The notes: generated by a model not told the origin, from the letters alone. Numbered from the stretch's first letter, positions 32,945 through 40,962 are shown. The stretch: 64,000 nt of DNA from JBQTKD01 sp963703165 (GCA_963703165.1 OY969798.1:2666001-2730000), one strand, 5' to 3'. Numbers and translations are program-made.

Positions 32945-34177
32945 ATGATCGAGATCCCGAAGCCCTCGACACGCGCCGCCGAACTGCACGCCCAGGTGGC
33001 CGAGTTCGTTCAGGACTCGGTGCTGCCTCGGGAGCTCGAGCTGGCCGAGTGGCACCGCAAGGTCGGTCACGAGGACCACAGCAAGCCGCCGGTGCTCGCG
33101 GACCTCACCCGCGAGGCCCGTTCGCGCGGACTGTGGAACCTGTTCCTGCCGCACGAGTCGGGGTTGACCCAGCGCGAGTACGCCTCGATCGCGGAACTGT
33201 CCGGGTGGAGCAACGACCTCGCCCCGGCCGCCATGAACTGCCAGGCCCCGGACACCGGGAACATGGAACTGCTGCACCTGGTCGGCAACGCCGAACAGCA
33301 GAAGCAGTGGCTCGAGCCGCTGCTCGACGGGTCGATCCGCTCGGCCTTCGCGATGACCGAACCCGACGTCGCCTCCTCGGACGCGACGAACATCGCCACC
33401 CGCATCGAGGCCGACGGCGACGGGTACCGGATCAACGGCCGCAAGTGGTGGACCTCGGCGATCCTTGACCCCGACTGCGCGCTGCTGATCCTGCTCGGCG
33501 TCTCCGACCCGGACGGCCCGGCGCACGCCCGGCACTCGATGATCCTGATCCCCCGCGGCACCCCCGGGGTCGAGATCGTGCGGGACCTGCCGGTGCTCGG
33601 ACACCACGACCGCGTCGGCCATGCCGAGGTCCGCTTCAACGACGTCCGCGTCGGTCCCGGCTCGATCCTCGGCGAGGTCGGCGGCGGGTTCGCCGCGGCG
33701 CAGGCCCGCCTCGGCCCCGGCCGCATCCACCACTGCATGCGCGCGCTCGGCGCCGGGGAACGCGCCGTCGCGATGATGTGCGACCGGGTGAAGAAGCGCG
33801 TCGCGTTCGGTAAGCCCCTCGCCGAGCAGGGCATGGTCCGCGAGGCGATCGCGGAGTCCCGCGTCGAACTCGACCAGGCCCGCCTGCTCTGCCTCTATGC
33901 GTCGCACGTCATCGACACCCAGGGCAACAAGGCCGCTCGCTCCCTCGTCGCGCAGGCGAAGGTCGTCATCCCGCGGACCGTCGCCGGAATCGTCGACCGC
34001 GCCATCCAGGTGCACGGCGGCGCGGGCGTCACCGACGTCACCCCGCTCGCGCAGATGTACGCCTGGCACCGTGCGATGCGCCTCTTCGACGGCCCCGACG
34101 AGGTGCACATCGAGTCCCTGGCCCGCGCCGAGCTCAAGGGCGAGTCGCAGCTCCGGCTGCCCCCGCTCGACATCTGA
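32945..34177 (+). CDS. Acyl-CoA dehydrogenase (ACAD10/11-like)
   Basis: A 410-residue FAD-dependent acyl-CoA dehydrogenase. It has the N-terminal helical domain, the FAD-binding AFAMTEPDVASSDATN and YRINGRKWWTS strands, and the C-terminal RVAFGKPLAEQGMVREAIAE and HGGAGVTDVTPLAQMYAWHR. The latter two resemble the ACAD10/ACAD11 branch, which acts with a kinase on 4-hydroxyacyl-CoAs. The matched operator links it to the kinase at 30902-31921. An ordinary alpha,beta-dehydrogenation role remains possible. The ATG follows GGAAGGGAAC. Confidence 0.88.
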   Translation: MIEIPKPSTRAAELHAQVAEFVQDSVLPRELELAEWHRKVGHEDHSKPPVLADLTREARSRGLWNLFLPHESGLTQREYASIAELSGWSNDLAPAAMNCQAPDTGNMELLHLVGNAEQQKQWLEPLLDGSIRSAFAMTEPDVASSDATNIATRIEADGDGYRINGRKWWTSAILDPDCALLILLGVSDPDGPAHARHSMILIPRGTPGVEIVRDLPVLGHHDRVGHAEVRFNDVRVGPGSILGEVGGGFAAAQARLGPGRIHHCMRALGAGERAVAMMCDRVKKRVAFGKPLAEQGMVREAIAESRVELDQARLLCLYASHVIDTQGNKAARSLVAQAKVVIPRTVAGIVDRAIQVHGGAGVTDVTPLAQMYAWHRAMRLFDGPDEVHIESLARAELKGESQLRLPPLDI

Positions 34178-34217
34178 GGTCCCAGCCGCGGCGCCGACGA
34201 GCGCCTAGGTTCAGGGC

Positions 34218-34733
34218 ATGTCCGTTGATGCCTTCTGGGCGCTCGTCGACCGTGCTCGTTCCGAAGTGGCCGACCCCGCCGACGTCAGTGAGATCGCGGC
34301 TCGGGTCGTCGACGTCCTCGCGGAGCAAGACCCGGGTTTCATGGCCGTGGTCGATGTGGCGATGCGCGGTGAGATGGCACTCGTGCGCGTCCGGCCGCTC
34401 TGGGGTGCCGCTCACCTGATCCTGGGCGGGTGTTCCGAGGACGAGTTCGAAGCCTTCCTGGGCTGGCTAGCCGCCCAGGGCCGCGCGACCTTTCAGGCCG
34501 CGTTCGCCGATCCCGACTCCCTCGCCGATCTCGGCGACGACGTCCTCGCGAACTCGAGGAACGGCGCCCCGATGTTGGTCGTGCCGGCGGAGGCGCACCG
34601 GCGCAAGACCGGCGAGGAGCTGCTGTCCGGCGGTCCGGTGCAGCAGGCCGACCTCGGCGAGGACTGGGACTTCGCCGACCCGGCAGAAATGAGTGCCCGC
34701 TATCCCCGGCTGTGGGAACGGTTCGGCGGCTGA
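34218..34733 (+). CDS. DUF4240-type hypothetical protein
   Basis: A 171-residue soluble protein starting MSVDAFWALVDRAR, the typical opening of DUF4240 proteins. WLAAQGRATFQAAFADPDSL in the middle also fits. The C-terminus is acidic and ends in YPRLWERFGG. The family is of unknown function and often isolated, as here. It lies 40 bp after the acyl-CoA dehydrogenase and converges with the membrane-protein gene, whose stop is 1 bp away. Confidence 0.65.
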   Translation: MSVDAFWALVDRARSEVADPADVSEIAARVVDVLAEQDPGFMAVVDVAMRGEMALVRVRPLWGAAHLILGGCSEDEFEAFLGWLAAQGRATFQAAFADPDSLADLGDDVLANSRNGAPMLVVPAEAHRRKTGEELLSGGPVQQADLGEDWDFADPAEMSARYPRLWERFGG

Positions 34734-34734
34734 C

Positions 34735-35145
34735 TCAGTCCGCGCGGCAGGGTCGGAACAGGTGCAGGACGACCATCGCGACCAGCATGACGACGTGCCC
34801 GAGGCTCATCGCCGTGTCCTCGCTGAACACGTCGGCCTCGTAGCCGACCGCCGCGAGGCCGAACGGCACGAGCATCGTCAGGTTCATCTCCACCCGGTGC
34901 GTCAGCGACGCCCGGCGCCACAGCATCCAGACCGTCATGCCGACCGCCATGTACACGCCCATGAGCAGCAACGCGGCCGTCGGCCCTGGCTCGCCCACGG
35001 ACATCTGCACCATGTGGCCGACGGCCATGCCGGCGAACATCGCGACGAGCATCTCGCCGAGGTCGACCCACCATCGTCCGGAGCGCAACCGCAGCGCTGC
35101 GGTCCCCGCGAGCTGCCGATCGGTGTCGGCCTGCACGTCACTCAC
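34735..35145 (-). CDS. Small Met-rich integral membrane protein, unknown function
   Basis: A 136-residue protein with about four membrane segments: LGEMLVAMFAGMAVGHMVQM, AALLLMGVYMAVGMTVWMLW, LTMLVPFGLAAVGYEA and LGHVVMLVAMVVLHLF. Methionine and histidine are frequent in the helices, which could reflect metal handling, but no family is recognised. The GTG at 35145 has GGAGGGGG seven bases upstream; a further ATG at 35181 lacks such a site. It is divergent from the serine hydrolase gene. Confidence 0.6.
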   Translation of the reverse strand: MSDVQADTDRQLAGTAALRLRSGRWWVDLGEMLVAMFAGMAVGHMVQMSVGEPGPTAALLLMGVYMAVGMTVWMLWRRASLTHRVEMNLTMLVPFGLAAVGYEADVFSEDTAMSLGHVVMLVAMVVLHLFRPCRAD

Positions 35146-35213
35146 GATCCGGTCCCCCTCCGGGTCGACCCGTCGCCGCAACCGTAACCCGTGACGGCCG
35201 GCAGGCTGCAGGG

Positions 35214-36164
35214 GTGACCGACCTCGCTGCGCGGCTGCGCGAAGTGTTCCCCCACCCGGGGGTCGTCATCGCCGTCGCGACGGTGTCGAGCCAGGGCCTC
35301 GCGATGGCGAGCCTCGGGGCGCCACCCGAGGCCGAGTACGAGATCGGATCGATCTCCAAGGGCGTCACGGGACTGCTCTACGCCGACGCGATGCAACGGG
35401 GAGAGATCCTCGCCTCGACCACCGTCGGCGACGTCCTCCCGCTCACGGGCTGCCCGGTCGCCCAGGTGCCGCTCGCGGCGTTGAGCACGCACACCTCCGG
35501 ACTGCCGCGATTGGCGCCCGGCTCGGCGGGGTTGCGCAAGACCGTCGCGCTGTGGCGGCGCGGGACGAACCCGTACGGCGAGACGCTGGAGGCACTGCTG
35601 GTGCAGGTCCGGGCGGCGAAGCTCGGGCGACCCCGGCCGCGGTACTCCAACGTCGGCTTCGAGTTGCTCGGCCATGCGGTCGCGGCGGCGGCGGGCATGT
35701 CCTACGCGGATCTCGTCCGCACACGCATCGCCGAGCCGCTCGGGCTCGGTTTGTACGTGCCCGCCCGGCGCGCGGACCTGAGCGCCGCGGCACTGATCGG
35801 CACCAGCCGCAAGGGTCGGACCCGCGAGCCCTGGACGGGCGAGGCGATCGGTCCGGCGGGCGGGATCCGAGCGACCATCGGGGACATGGGGCGGCTGGCG
35901 GCGGCGCTGCTCGACGCTTCCGCGCCCGGCGTCGGTGCGTTGGACCCGGTGACGAAGTTCGCCGGCCCGGCCATGCGCATCGGTGCCGCGTGGATGATCC
36001 TGGACCGCAAGGGCCGCATCGTCACCTGGCACAACGGTGGCACCGGTGGCTTCCGCAGCGTCATCGCGCTGGACCGCGCCGCGGGAACCGCCGTCGTCCT
36101 GGTGTCCGCGAGTTCGGCGAAGGTGGACCGTCGAGGATTCGAACTTCTGGCGAATCTGACCTGA
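35214..36164 (+). CDS. Serine hydrolase, class C beta-lactamase-like
   Basis: A 316-residue penicillin-binding-protein-like hydrolase. The active-site Ser and Lys are in EIGSISKGVTG (SxxK), the Tyr is in RYSNVGFELLG (YxN), and the third motif is in WHNGGTGGFRS (HxG in place of KTG). There is no clear signal peptide, so it may be cytoplasmic. It is more likely an esterase or D-aminopeptidase relative than a true beta-lactamase. It starts at GTG 35214 and converges with the SRPBCC gene two bases after its stop. Confidence 0.82.
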   Translation: MTDLAARLREVFPHPGVVIAVATVSSQGLAMASLGAPPEAEYEIGSISKGVTGLLYADAMQRGEILASTTVGDVLPLTGCPVAQVPLAALSTHTSGLPRLAPGSAGLRKTVALWRRGTNPYGETLEALLVQVRAAKLGRPRPRYSNVGFELLGHAVAAAAGMSYADLVRTRIAEPLGLGLYVPARRADLSAAALIGTSRKGRTREPWTGEAIGPAGGIRATIGDMGRLAAALLDASAPGVGALDPVTKFAGPAMRIGAAWMILDRKGRIVTWHNGGTGGFRSVIALDRAAGTAVVLVSASSAKVDRRGFELLANLT

Positions 36165-36166
36165 CG

Positions 36167-36697
36167 TCAGGCGTTGGTCGTGGCCAGCCGCTCGACGTAG
36201 GTGGCCGACAGGATCTCTAGTTCCTCGTCGGTGGTGGCTCGGCCGGTGCCGGTGTCGAGGATGTGCGCCAGCATGTCCAACGAGGCGTGGTAGCCGGCTG
36301 CGGCGGACTCCGCGGGCGGAGCATCGTCCGCGGTGAGGAGCCAGGTCTGCAGTGTGAGCTCGGTGCCGGCGCCATGGGGAGTGAGTTCCCACCGCAGGAC
36401 CTCCGTGTCCCAGCGGTACTCCAGCACCGTCGGCGGTTCCCAGACGAGCAGCTCTCCGGGCAGCGACGGGGCGTCGGTCAGACCGAACCGCTCAATGATC
36501 CCCGGCCAGAACGGCATCTGCAGCGGCGCTCCGGGGCGCCGTTCGCCGACGATGTCGCAGGGGAACCAGTGCTGCAGGTCGTCGGCCTCGGTCAGCGCGC
36601 GCCACACCCGCTCCGGTGCGTGCCGCAGTTGTCGGCGGAAGTGCAGGCCGATCCGCTCGCCGTCACGCAGGATGGTGCCCAGTCGGTCGTCGGTCAT
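36167..36697 (-). CDS. SRPBCC (AHSA1-like) domain protein
   Basis: A 176-residue START/AHSA1-fold protein. The characteristic opening is LHFRRQLRHAPERVWRALTE with DDLQHWFPCDIVG. Strands EYRWDTEVLRWELTPHGAGT and LTLQTWL follow. These proteins bind hydrophobic ligands, and the ligand here is unknown. Its start overlaps the stop of the ArsR gene by 4 bp, a common ArsR-SRPBCC pairing. Confidence 0.85.
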   Translation of the reverse strand: MTDDRLGTILRDGERIGLHFRRQLRHAPERVWRALTEADDLQHWFPCDIVGERRPGAPLQMPFWPGIIERFGLTDAPSLPGELLVWEPPTVLEYRWDTEVLRWELTPHGAGTELTLQTWLLTADDAPPAESAAAGYHASLDMLAHILDTGTGRATTDEELEILSATYVERLATTNA

Positions 36698-37014
36698 GGC
36701 TGTTCCTCCGTGTCAGGTGCCGCGTCGAGGTGGCGTTCGAGGGCGTCGAGGCGGTCGGCCCAGATCTCGCGGTAGGGCGCGAGCCAGGCGTCCGCGTCGC
36801 GCAGTGGTGCGGGGTTGAGGCGGTACCAGCGCCGTTGCGCGTCGGGCCGGACCACGACGAGTCCGGCCTCGCGCAACGTGCGCAGGTGCTTGGACACGCT
36901 CGGTTGGGACAGTCCGGCCTGCACCGCGAGCTCGCCGACGAGGCGATCTCCCTGGCGCAGCAGATCGAGGATCAGGCGTCGGTTGGGCTCGGCCAGGACC
37001 TCGAAAACCTCCAC
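36694..37014 (-). CDS. ArsR-family regulator
   Basis: A 106-residue ArsR winged-helix protein: FEVLAEPNRRLILDLLRQGD, LAVQAGLSQPSVSKHLRTLR (recognition helix) and EAGLVVVRPDAQRRWYRLNP (wing). No metal-binding Cys cluster is present, so it is probably not a metal sensor. The GTG start lies directly after a -10-like box, suggesting a leaderless mRNA. It controls the SRPBCC gene, with which it is translationally coupled. Confidence 0.88.
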   Translation of the reverse strand: MEVFEVLAEPNRRLILDLLRQGDRLVGELAVQAGLSQPSVSKHLRTLREAGLVVVRPDAQRRWYRLNPAPLRDADAWLAPYREIWADRLDALERHLDAAPDTEEQP

Positions 37015-37020
37015 GGCCTT

Positions 37021-37054
37021 ATATTCCTCGGCAGGTATATTCCTGTCAAGGAAT
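37021..37054 (-). promoter_or_regulatory. ArsR promoter with overlapping operator
   Basis: On the minus strand, TTGACA (37044-37049) and GAATAT (37021-37026) are 17 bp apart, and the GTG start at 37014 is about where transcription would begin. An ATTCCT-N4-AGGAAT inverted repeat (37039-37054) overlaps the -35 box, and a second imperfect half-site precedes it. Confidence 0.6.
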
Positions 37055-37202
37055 GAAGAGGCGATGAGCGCAAGGACACGTCTGCCTTGAGCGCGGCGGC
37101 GTTCGCGTAGGCAATTGGCACTGTGCTACTGGGCGCGGAGCGCCGGTGGTGTTAGCGTTGCGCCCAGGTTGTACAGAGCAGTTCCCCACACAAGGTTGTT
37201 GG

Positions 37203-37234
37203 GACGCCCCCGGACCTACTGTCCGCCGGGCGTC
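37203..37234 (+). promoter_or_regulatory. Hairpin in the cold-shock mRNA leader
   Basis: GACGCCC (37203-37209) pairs with GGGCGTC (37228-37234), and GGAC with GTCC inside. It lies about 80 bp upstream of the cold-shock start in a long leader, so a temperature-responsive or attenuating role is possible. Confidence 0.45.
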
Positions 37235-37311
37235 TTGTCGTATAGGGCCCGGGGTTCTGTGTGTCGGCCGAGACCGCGACCGCGGTCGGCAAGTCTTTAC
37301 AGGAGAACAGC

Positions 37312-37515
37312 ATGAGCCAGGGCACCGTGAAGTGGTTCAACGGCGAAAAGGGTTTCGGCTTCATCGCGCAGGATGGTGGCGGCCCCGACGTCTTCGTCCA
37401 CTACTCGGCTATCCAGAGTGACGGCTACCGCTCGCTCGAGGACAACCAGCGCGTCGAGTTCGACATCACGCAGGGCCAGAAGGGCCCGCAGGCGGAGAAC
37501 GTCCGCGTCGTCTGA
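37312..37515 (+). CDS. Cold-shock protein (CspA family)
   Basis: A 67-residue single cold-shock domain. RNP1 is KGFGFIAQ and RNP2 is VFVHYSAI; the opening MSQGTVKWFNGEKGFGF is canonical. It binds single-stranded RNA and DNA and acts as an RNA chaperone. The ATG follows AGGAG at 8 bp, with a leader of perhaps 200 bp holding a hairpin. A strong stem-loop terminator follows the stop codon. Isolated gene. Confidence 0.95.
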   Translation: MSQGTVKWFNGEKGFGFIAQDGGGPDVFVHYSAIQSDGYRSLEDNQRVEFDITQGQKGPQAENVRVV

Positions 37516-37541
37516 TCAACCCCAGACTTCGTTCGTTTGCT

Positions 37542-37572
37542 CGGGCGGCGACACCACTGGTGTCGCCGCCCG
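37542..37572 (+). terminator. Strong stem-loop terminator after the cold-shock gene
   Basis: A 15-bp stem, GGGCGGCGACACCA at its core (37543-37556) against 37558-37571, closes with C and G on the outside. No U-tract follows, as is usual in actinomycetes. Confidence 0.8.
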
Positions 37573-37627
37573 CGGCAGTTAACGAGGTCCTGTCAGGTGG
37601 ACCGCATGCTTCGGGCCGCGTGGCGGC

Positions 37628-37707
37628 GTAAACGATCCACGTTGAAACACGTGGGACTGGACCTACGCTCAGCCGTCGTCACTCCAGTAGCAACGTGGAT
37701 CGTTTAC
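37628..37707. repeat. 80-bp dispersed hairpin repeat, copy 2
   Basis: The arms 37628-37644 and 37691-37707 are identical to those of the copy at 16291-16370; the outer stem extends by GC on each side. The inner stem here is ACTGGA/TCCAGT, so the inner sequence differs while pairing is kept. It again lies between convergent genes, 8 bp from the stop of crotonyl-CoA reductase. Confidence 0.85.
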
Positions 37708-37715
37708 GCGCGGAT

Positions 37716-39056
37716 CTACAGATTGCGGAAGCGGTTGATCGCCGACGCGTGCTTCGCGCGCTTCTCGTGGTCGCGGACGCCGAGGCCTTCTTCGGGGGCG
37801 AGGCAGAGGACGCCGACCTTGCCCTGGTGCAGGTTGCGGTGGACGTCGAAGGCGGCCTGGCCGGTCTCGGTCAACGGGTAGACGCGGGACAGGGTCGGGT
37901 GGATGAGCGCCTTGTCGATGAGGCGGTTGGCCTCCCACGCCTCGCGGTAGTTCGCGAAGTGCGAGCCGACGATTCGTTTGAGCTGCATCCAGAGATAGCG
38001 GTTGTCGTACTGGTGTTGAAAGCCGCTCGTCGAGGCGCAGGTGACGATCGTGCCGCCGCGCCTGGCGACGTAGACCGAAGCGCCGAAGGTCTCGCGGCCC
38101 GGGTGCTCGAAGACGATGTCCGGGTCCTCGCCTCGGGTGAGTTCGCGAATCTTCGCGCCGAAGCGCTGCCACTCCTTCATGTCCTGGGTGTGCTCGTCCT
38201 TCCAGAACGCGTAACCCTCGGCCGCTCGGTCGATGACGAACTCCGCCCCCATCGCACGGCAGATCGCGGCCTTGTCCGGCGACGACACCACGCACACCGG
38301 GATCGCGCCGCCGGTCAACGCCATCTGCGTGGCGTAAGAACCCAGGCCACCGGATGCGCCCCAGATCAGGACGACGTCGCCCTGCTTCAGGTTCGCGCCG
38401 TGGTGCGAGACGAGCTGGCGGTAGGCGGTGGAGTTCACCAGGCCGGGGCAGGCGGCCTCCTCCCACGTGAGGTGCTCGGGCTTGGGCATCAGCTGATTCG
38501 CCTTGACCAGCGCAAGATCGGCCAGGCCGCCGAAGTTGGTCTCGAAGCCCCAGATCCGCTGCTGCGGATCCATCATCGTGTCGTCGTGGCCCGCAGCGTC
38601 CTCGAGCTCGACTGACAGACAGTGCGCGACGACCCGATCGCCGGCCTTCCACTTCGAGACGCCGGGGCCGACGCGGAGCACGACGCCGGCCAGGTCGGAG
38701 CCGATCACCTGGTACGGGAGGTCGTGCCGCTTGGTCAGCTCGGAGAGTCGGCCGTAGCGCTCCAGGAATCCGAACGTCGAGACAGGCTCGAAGATCGAGG
38801 TCCATACGGTGTTGTAGTTGACGGCGCTCGCCATCACCGCGACGAGCGCCTCGCCAGGCCCGAGCGCGGGCACCGGAACTTCCTCGACGTGCAGGCTGTT
38901 GCGCGGATCCTTCTCGCGCGTGGCCAGGCCCGCGAACATTTCCGTCTCCTCCTGACGCACCGTCACGCCGCGATAGGTCGCGGGGAGCGGTGCGGCGGCC
39001 AGGGTGGCCGGGGTCTGCGGGTCGTCGGCCAGGATGGCCTCGAGGATCTGCTGCAC
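37716..39056 (-). CDS. ccr: Crotonyl-CoA carboxylase/reductase
   Basis: A 446-residue medium-chain reductase of the full family length. It includes SAVNYNTVWTSIFEPVSTF, YQVIGSDLAGVVLRVG, NFGGLADLALVKANQLMPKP, LIWGASGGLGSYATQMAL, and EHPGRETFGASVYVARRGGT. The enzyme reductively carboxylates crotonyl-CoA to ethylmalonyl-CoA with NADPH and CO2, or reduces it to butyryl-CoA. It supports the ethylmalonyl-CoA pathway or polyketide extender supply; neither pathway's other genes are here. The GTG start follows GGAG by 5 bp. A TATGC...GCATA motif shared with other promoters lies 28 bp upstream. Confidence 0.9.
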   Translation of the reverse strand: MQQILEAILADDPQTPATLAAAPLPATYRGVTVRQEETEMFAGLATREKDPRNSLHVEEVPVPALGPGEALVAVMASAVNYNTVWTSIFEPVSTFGFLERYGRLSELTKRHDLPYQVIGSDLAGVVLRVGPGVSKWKAGDRVVAHCLSVELEDAAGHDDTMMDPQQRIWGFETNFGGLADLALVKANQLMPKPEHLTWEEAACPGLVNSTAYRQLVSHHGANLKQGDVVLIWGASGGLGSYATQMALTGGAIPVCVVSSPDKAAICRAMGAEFVIDRAAEGYAFWKDEHTQDMKEWQRFGAKIRELTRGEDPDIVFEHPGRETFGASVYVARRGGTIVTCASTSGFQHQYDNRYLWMQLKRIVGSHFANYREAWEANRLIDKALIHPTLSRVYPLTETGQAAFDVHRNLHQGKVGVLCLAPEEGLGVRDHEKRAKHASAINRFRNL

Positions 39057-39083
39057 GGGAACTCCATCGGCAGGACTCAGGAT

Positions 39084-39103
39084 TATGCACGCAAGCATAC
39101 ATA
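39084..39103. promoter_or_regulatory. Shared regulatory motif, site A (ccr/methyltransferase intergenic)
   Basis: TATGCACGCAAGCATACATA contains the inverted TATGC-N6-GCATA and the core CACGCA. Related copies lie at 46091-46113, 46149-46170, 46246-46262, 58405-58423 and 58911-58932. Confidence 0.55.
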
Positions 39104-39186
39104 GTGTCGCGGCTTCCGACCGCACCGGCAGTCTGCGAGGATGCATACGGAGCGGACCTGTGCACGCATGAGACCCGGAGCCCTTG

Positions 39187-39810
39187 ATGTCGATCTATCC
39201 GAAGATCTTCGCCGCCATCTACAACCCGATCCTGGCTGGGGGCGAGGTGGCGGGCATGAAGAAGCTGCGCAAGTCGTCGCTCGCGCAGGCACAGGGGTCG
39301 GTGCTCGAGATCGGCGCCGGCACCGGGCTGAACCTCAAGCACTACCCGGACGCCGTCACCGAACTGACGGTGACCGAACCCGACGAGCCCATGTTCCGCA
39401 AGCTGTCCAAGGCGTCCACCAAGGCGGGGCGGTCCGCGAAGGTCGTCCAGGCCCCGGCCGAGAAGCTGCCGTTCCCGGACGACACCTTCGACACCGCGGT
39501 CAGCACGATGGTGCTGTGCACCGTCGGGGACGTCGGGGCGACGCTGGAAGAGATCAAGCGGGTGGTGAAGCCCGGTGGTCGGCTCATCCTGATCGAGCAC
39601 GTGAAGTCCGAAGGCCCGCGCCTGGGCAAGGCACAGGAGAAGTTCCACGGACCGTGGAAGGCCTTCGGCTGCGGGTGCAACTGCAACCTGGACACGATCG
39701 ACCTGCTCAACAAGGCCGGCTTCGACACCGCACCGATGCGCCCGGAGAAGTGGAAGCTCATGCCGCCGCTGATCCGCCCGCTGGTCACCGGCGTTCTGTC
39801 CGTCCCGTGA
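39187..39810 (+). CDS. Class I SAM-dependent methyltransferase (METTL7/UbiE-like)
   Basis: A 207-residue methyltransferase. Motif I is VLEIGAGTGLNLKHYP, the acidic loop is TVTEPDEPMF, and motif II/III are FDTAVSTMVLCTVGD and EIKRVVKPGGRLILIEHVKS. The C-terminal FGCGCNCNLDTIDLL Cys pattern is typical of the METTL7-like branch. The substrate is unknown; small thiols, phenols or lipids are candidates. The ATG at 39187 follows a TTG one codon upstream. A 35-codon reading frame overlaps its stop. Confidence 0.85.
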   Translation: MSIYPKIFAAIYNPILAGGEVAGMKKLRKSSLAQAQGSVLEIGAGTGLNLKHYPDAVTELTVTEPDEPMFRKLSKASTKAGRSAKVVQAPAEKLPFPDDTFDTAVSTMVLCTVGDVGATLEEIKRVVKPGGRLILIEHVKSEGPRLGKAQEKFHGPWKAFGCGCNCNLDTIDLLNKAGFDTAPMRPEKWKLMPPLIRPLVTGVLSVP

Positions 39811-39914
39811 TCTGCGAGTGCCTGCTCGGAGCCGGCCTGATCGGCTCGATCGTCGTCGCCGCACGCCAACGTCGACGTGCGGCGCGGCTCGAGGAGCAGC
39901 GGCAGGACTCCTGA
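39807..39914 (+). CDS. Putative small membrane protein (35 aa)
   Basis: A GTG start overlaps the methyltransferase stop (GTGA), followed by one hydrophobic segment (CLLGAGLIGSIVVAA) and a basic tail RQRRRAARLEEQRQDS. Coupling and a plausible membrane-anchor topology support it, but its shortness makes it uncertain. Confidence 0.4.
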   Translation: MICECLLGAGLIGSIVVAARQRRRAARLEEQRQDS

Positions 39915-39921
39915 CGAAGAG

Positions 39922-40200
39922 TCAGGCAGGGTCGAACGGGTGCTTCGCGAGGGCGTGCACCTCGACGGCCATCCACTTGTACAGCGGCAGCGACGTGATT
40001 GCCGCATGCACCGCGGTGGCGTCCTCGGCCTCGTAGAGCACCCAGGCACCCCACTCGCCGGGCACGCGCCACAGGCGCTTGATGGTGCCCGCGGCCATGA
40101 GTTCCTCACCGCGCACCTTCTCGGCGGCCATCATGGCCGCCACGTCCTCGTCCGTCGCGGTGGCCGGCCGGGTCAGCCGGGTGCGGACGAGGAACTCCAC
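39922..40200 (-). CDS. Muconolactone delta-isomerase-family protein
   Basis: A 92-residue dimeric ferredoxin-like fold protein. The opening MEFLVRTRLTRP, ELMAAGTIKRLWRVPGEWGA, LYEAEDATAVHAAI and TSLPLYKWMAVEVHALAKHP all follow the muconolactone isomerase pattern. A true catabolic isomerase role would need other beta-ketoadipate genes, which are absent here. The GTG start lies 5 bp after the TetR gene's stop, so it belongs to the regulator's operon. Confidence 0.75.
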   Translation of the reverse strand: MEFLVRTRLTRPATATDEDVAAMMAAEKVRGEELMAAGTIKRLWRVPGEWGAWVLYEAEDATAVHAAITSLPLYKWMAVEVHALAKHPFDPA

Positions 40201-40205
40201 GCGCG

Positions 40206-40790
40206 TCAGGCGGTCTGCGCGGCGATCCCGGCGACGAGCACCGGGAGGGTCTTGGCGAAGTCCACGAACGGCTGCGGCGAGGTGTTCGCGCGGCCGACCA
40301 CGATGCAGCCCTCGACGCCCGACACGAACAGGGAGGCGAGTTGGTTGGCGTGGGCGGTGCTGAAGCCCTTGGTCTGCAGGGCGTCGGAGATGCAGCTGAT
40401 CCAGGTGCCGAACGCTGCGGCGACCGCTTCCTCGAGCTCCGGGGAGTCGATCTCGCCGCTGGCCACGACGCCCATCAGCGGGCAACCCAGCTCGTAGCCG
40501 GAGTTCACGAGGCGCTTGCGGTGGTTGTCCAGCAGGCGCTGCAGGAAGGCCGTCGGGTCGTCGAACTTGGCCGACGCGCGCGCGACGATCTCCTGGATTT
40601 CGCGGCGGACCTTGTGGGCCACCTCGATCGCCAGCTCCTGCTTCCCGTTCGGAAAGTGGTAGTAGATCGAGCCACGGGGCGCGTCGGCGCGCTGGATGAC
40701 GTCGAGCATCGTCACGCCGTACCCGCGCTGGCTGAGGAGGTCCTCGCCCGCGGCAACCATGCGTGAGCGGACATCAGTTCGAGGTGCCAT
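40206..40790 (-). CDS. TetR-family regulator (LmrA/YxaF-like)
   Basis: A 194-residue TetR. The HTH covers MVAAGEDLLSQRGYGVTMLD, RADAPRGSIYYHFPNGKQEL. The C-terminal domain has YELGCPLMGVVASGEIDSPE and a SLFVSGVEGCIVVGR helix, like the LmrA/YxaF_C group. The ATG follows GGAG at 6 bp. It leads the isomerase-family gene. Upstream DNA (40800-40870) is relatively AT-rich and probably holds its promoter, without a clear operator. Confidence 0.85.
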   Translation of the reverse strand: MAPRTDVRSRMVAAGEDLLSQRGYGVTMLDVIQRADAPRGSIYYHFPNGKQELAIEVAHKVRREIQEIVARASAKFDDPTAFLQRLLDNHRKRLVNSGYELGCPLMGVVASGEIDSPELEEAVAAAFGTWISCISDALQTKGFSTAHANQLASLFVSGVEGCIVVGRANTSPQPFVDFAKTLPVLVAGIAAQTA

Positions 40791-40962
40791 CGAGCACTCC
40801 CTCGAGGTCATCGGCGCGGGGATCTCCCGCTATGCAAGTCATCATAACTGTAACTGCCCTATCAGGCCGGTAACAATCACCGCACGCCAGGTGAGGCAAA
40901 GTTCACGATCAGCGGTCGAGCGGTGGGGCCGAGCGGAACCGGCCCCACCGTCCGACGCGGCG

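Noticed and set aside
16291..37707. Similar peptide VNDPRC in two different minus-strand frames, as if a shared protein motif
   Set aside because: It is only the translation of the identical 80-bp DNA repeat arms.
40820..40860. AT-rich TATGCAAGTCATCATAAC upstream of the TetR gene, resembling the shared motif
   Set aside because: Only the first six bases match; the CACGCA core is missing, so it was not counted as a site.
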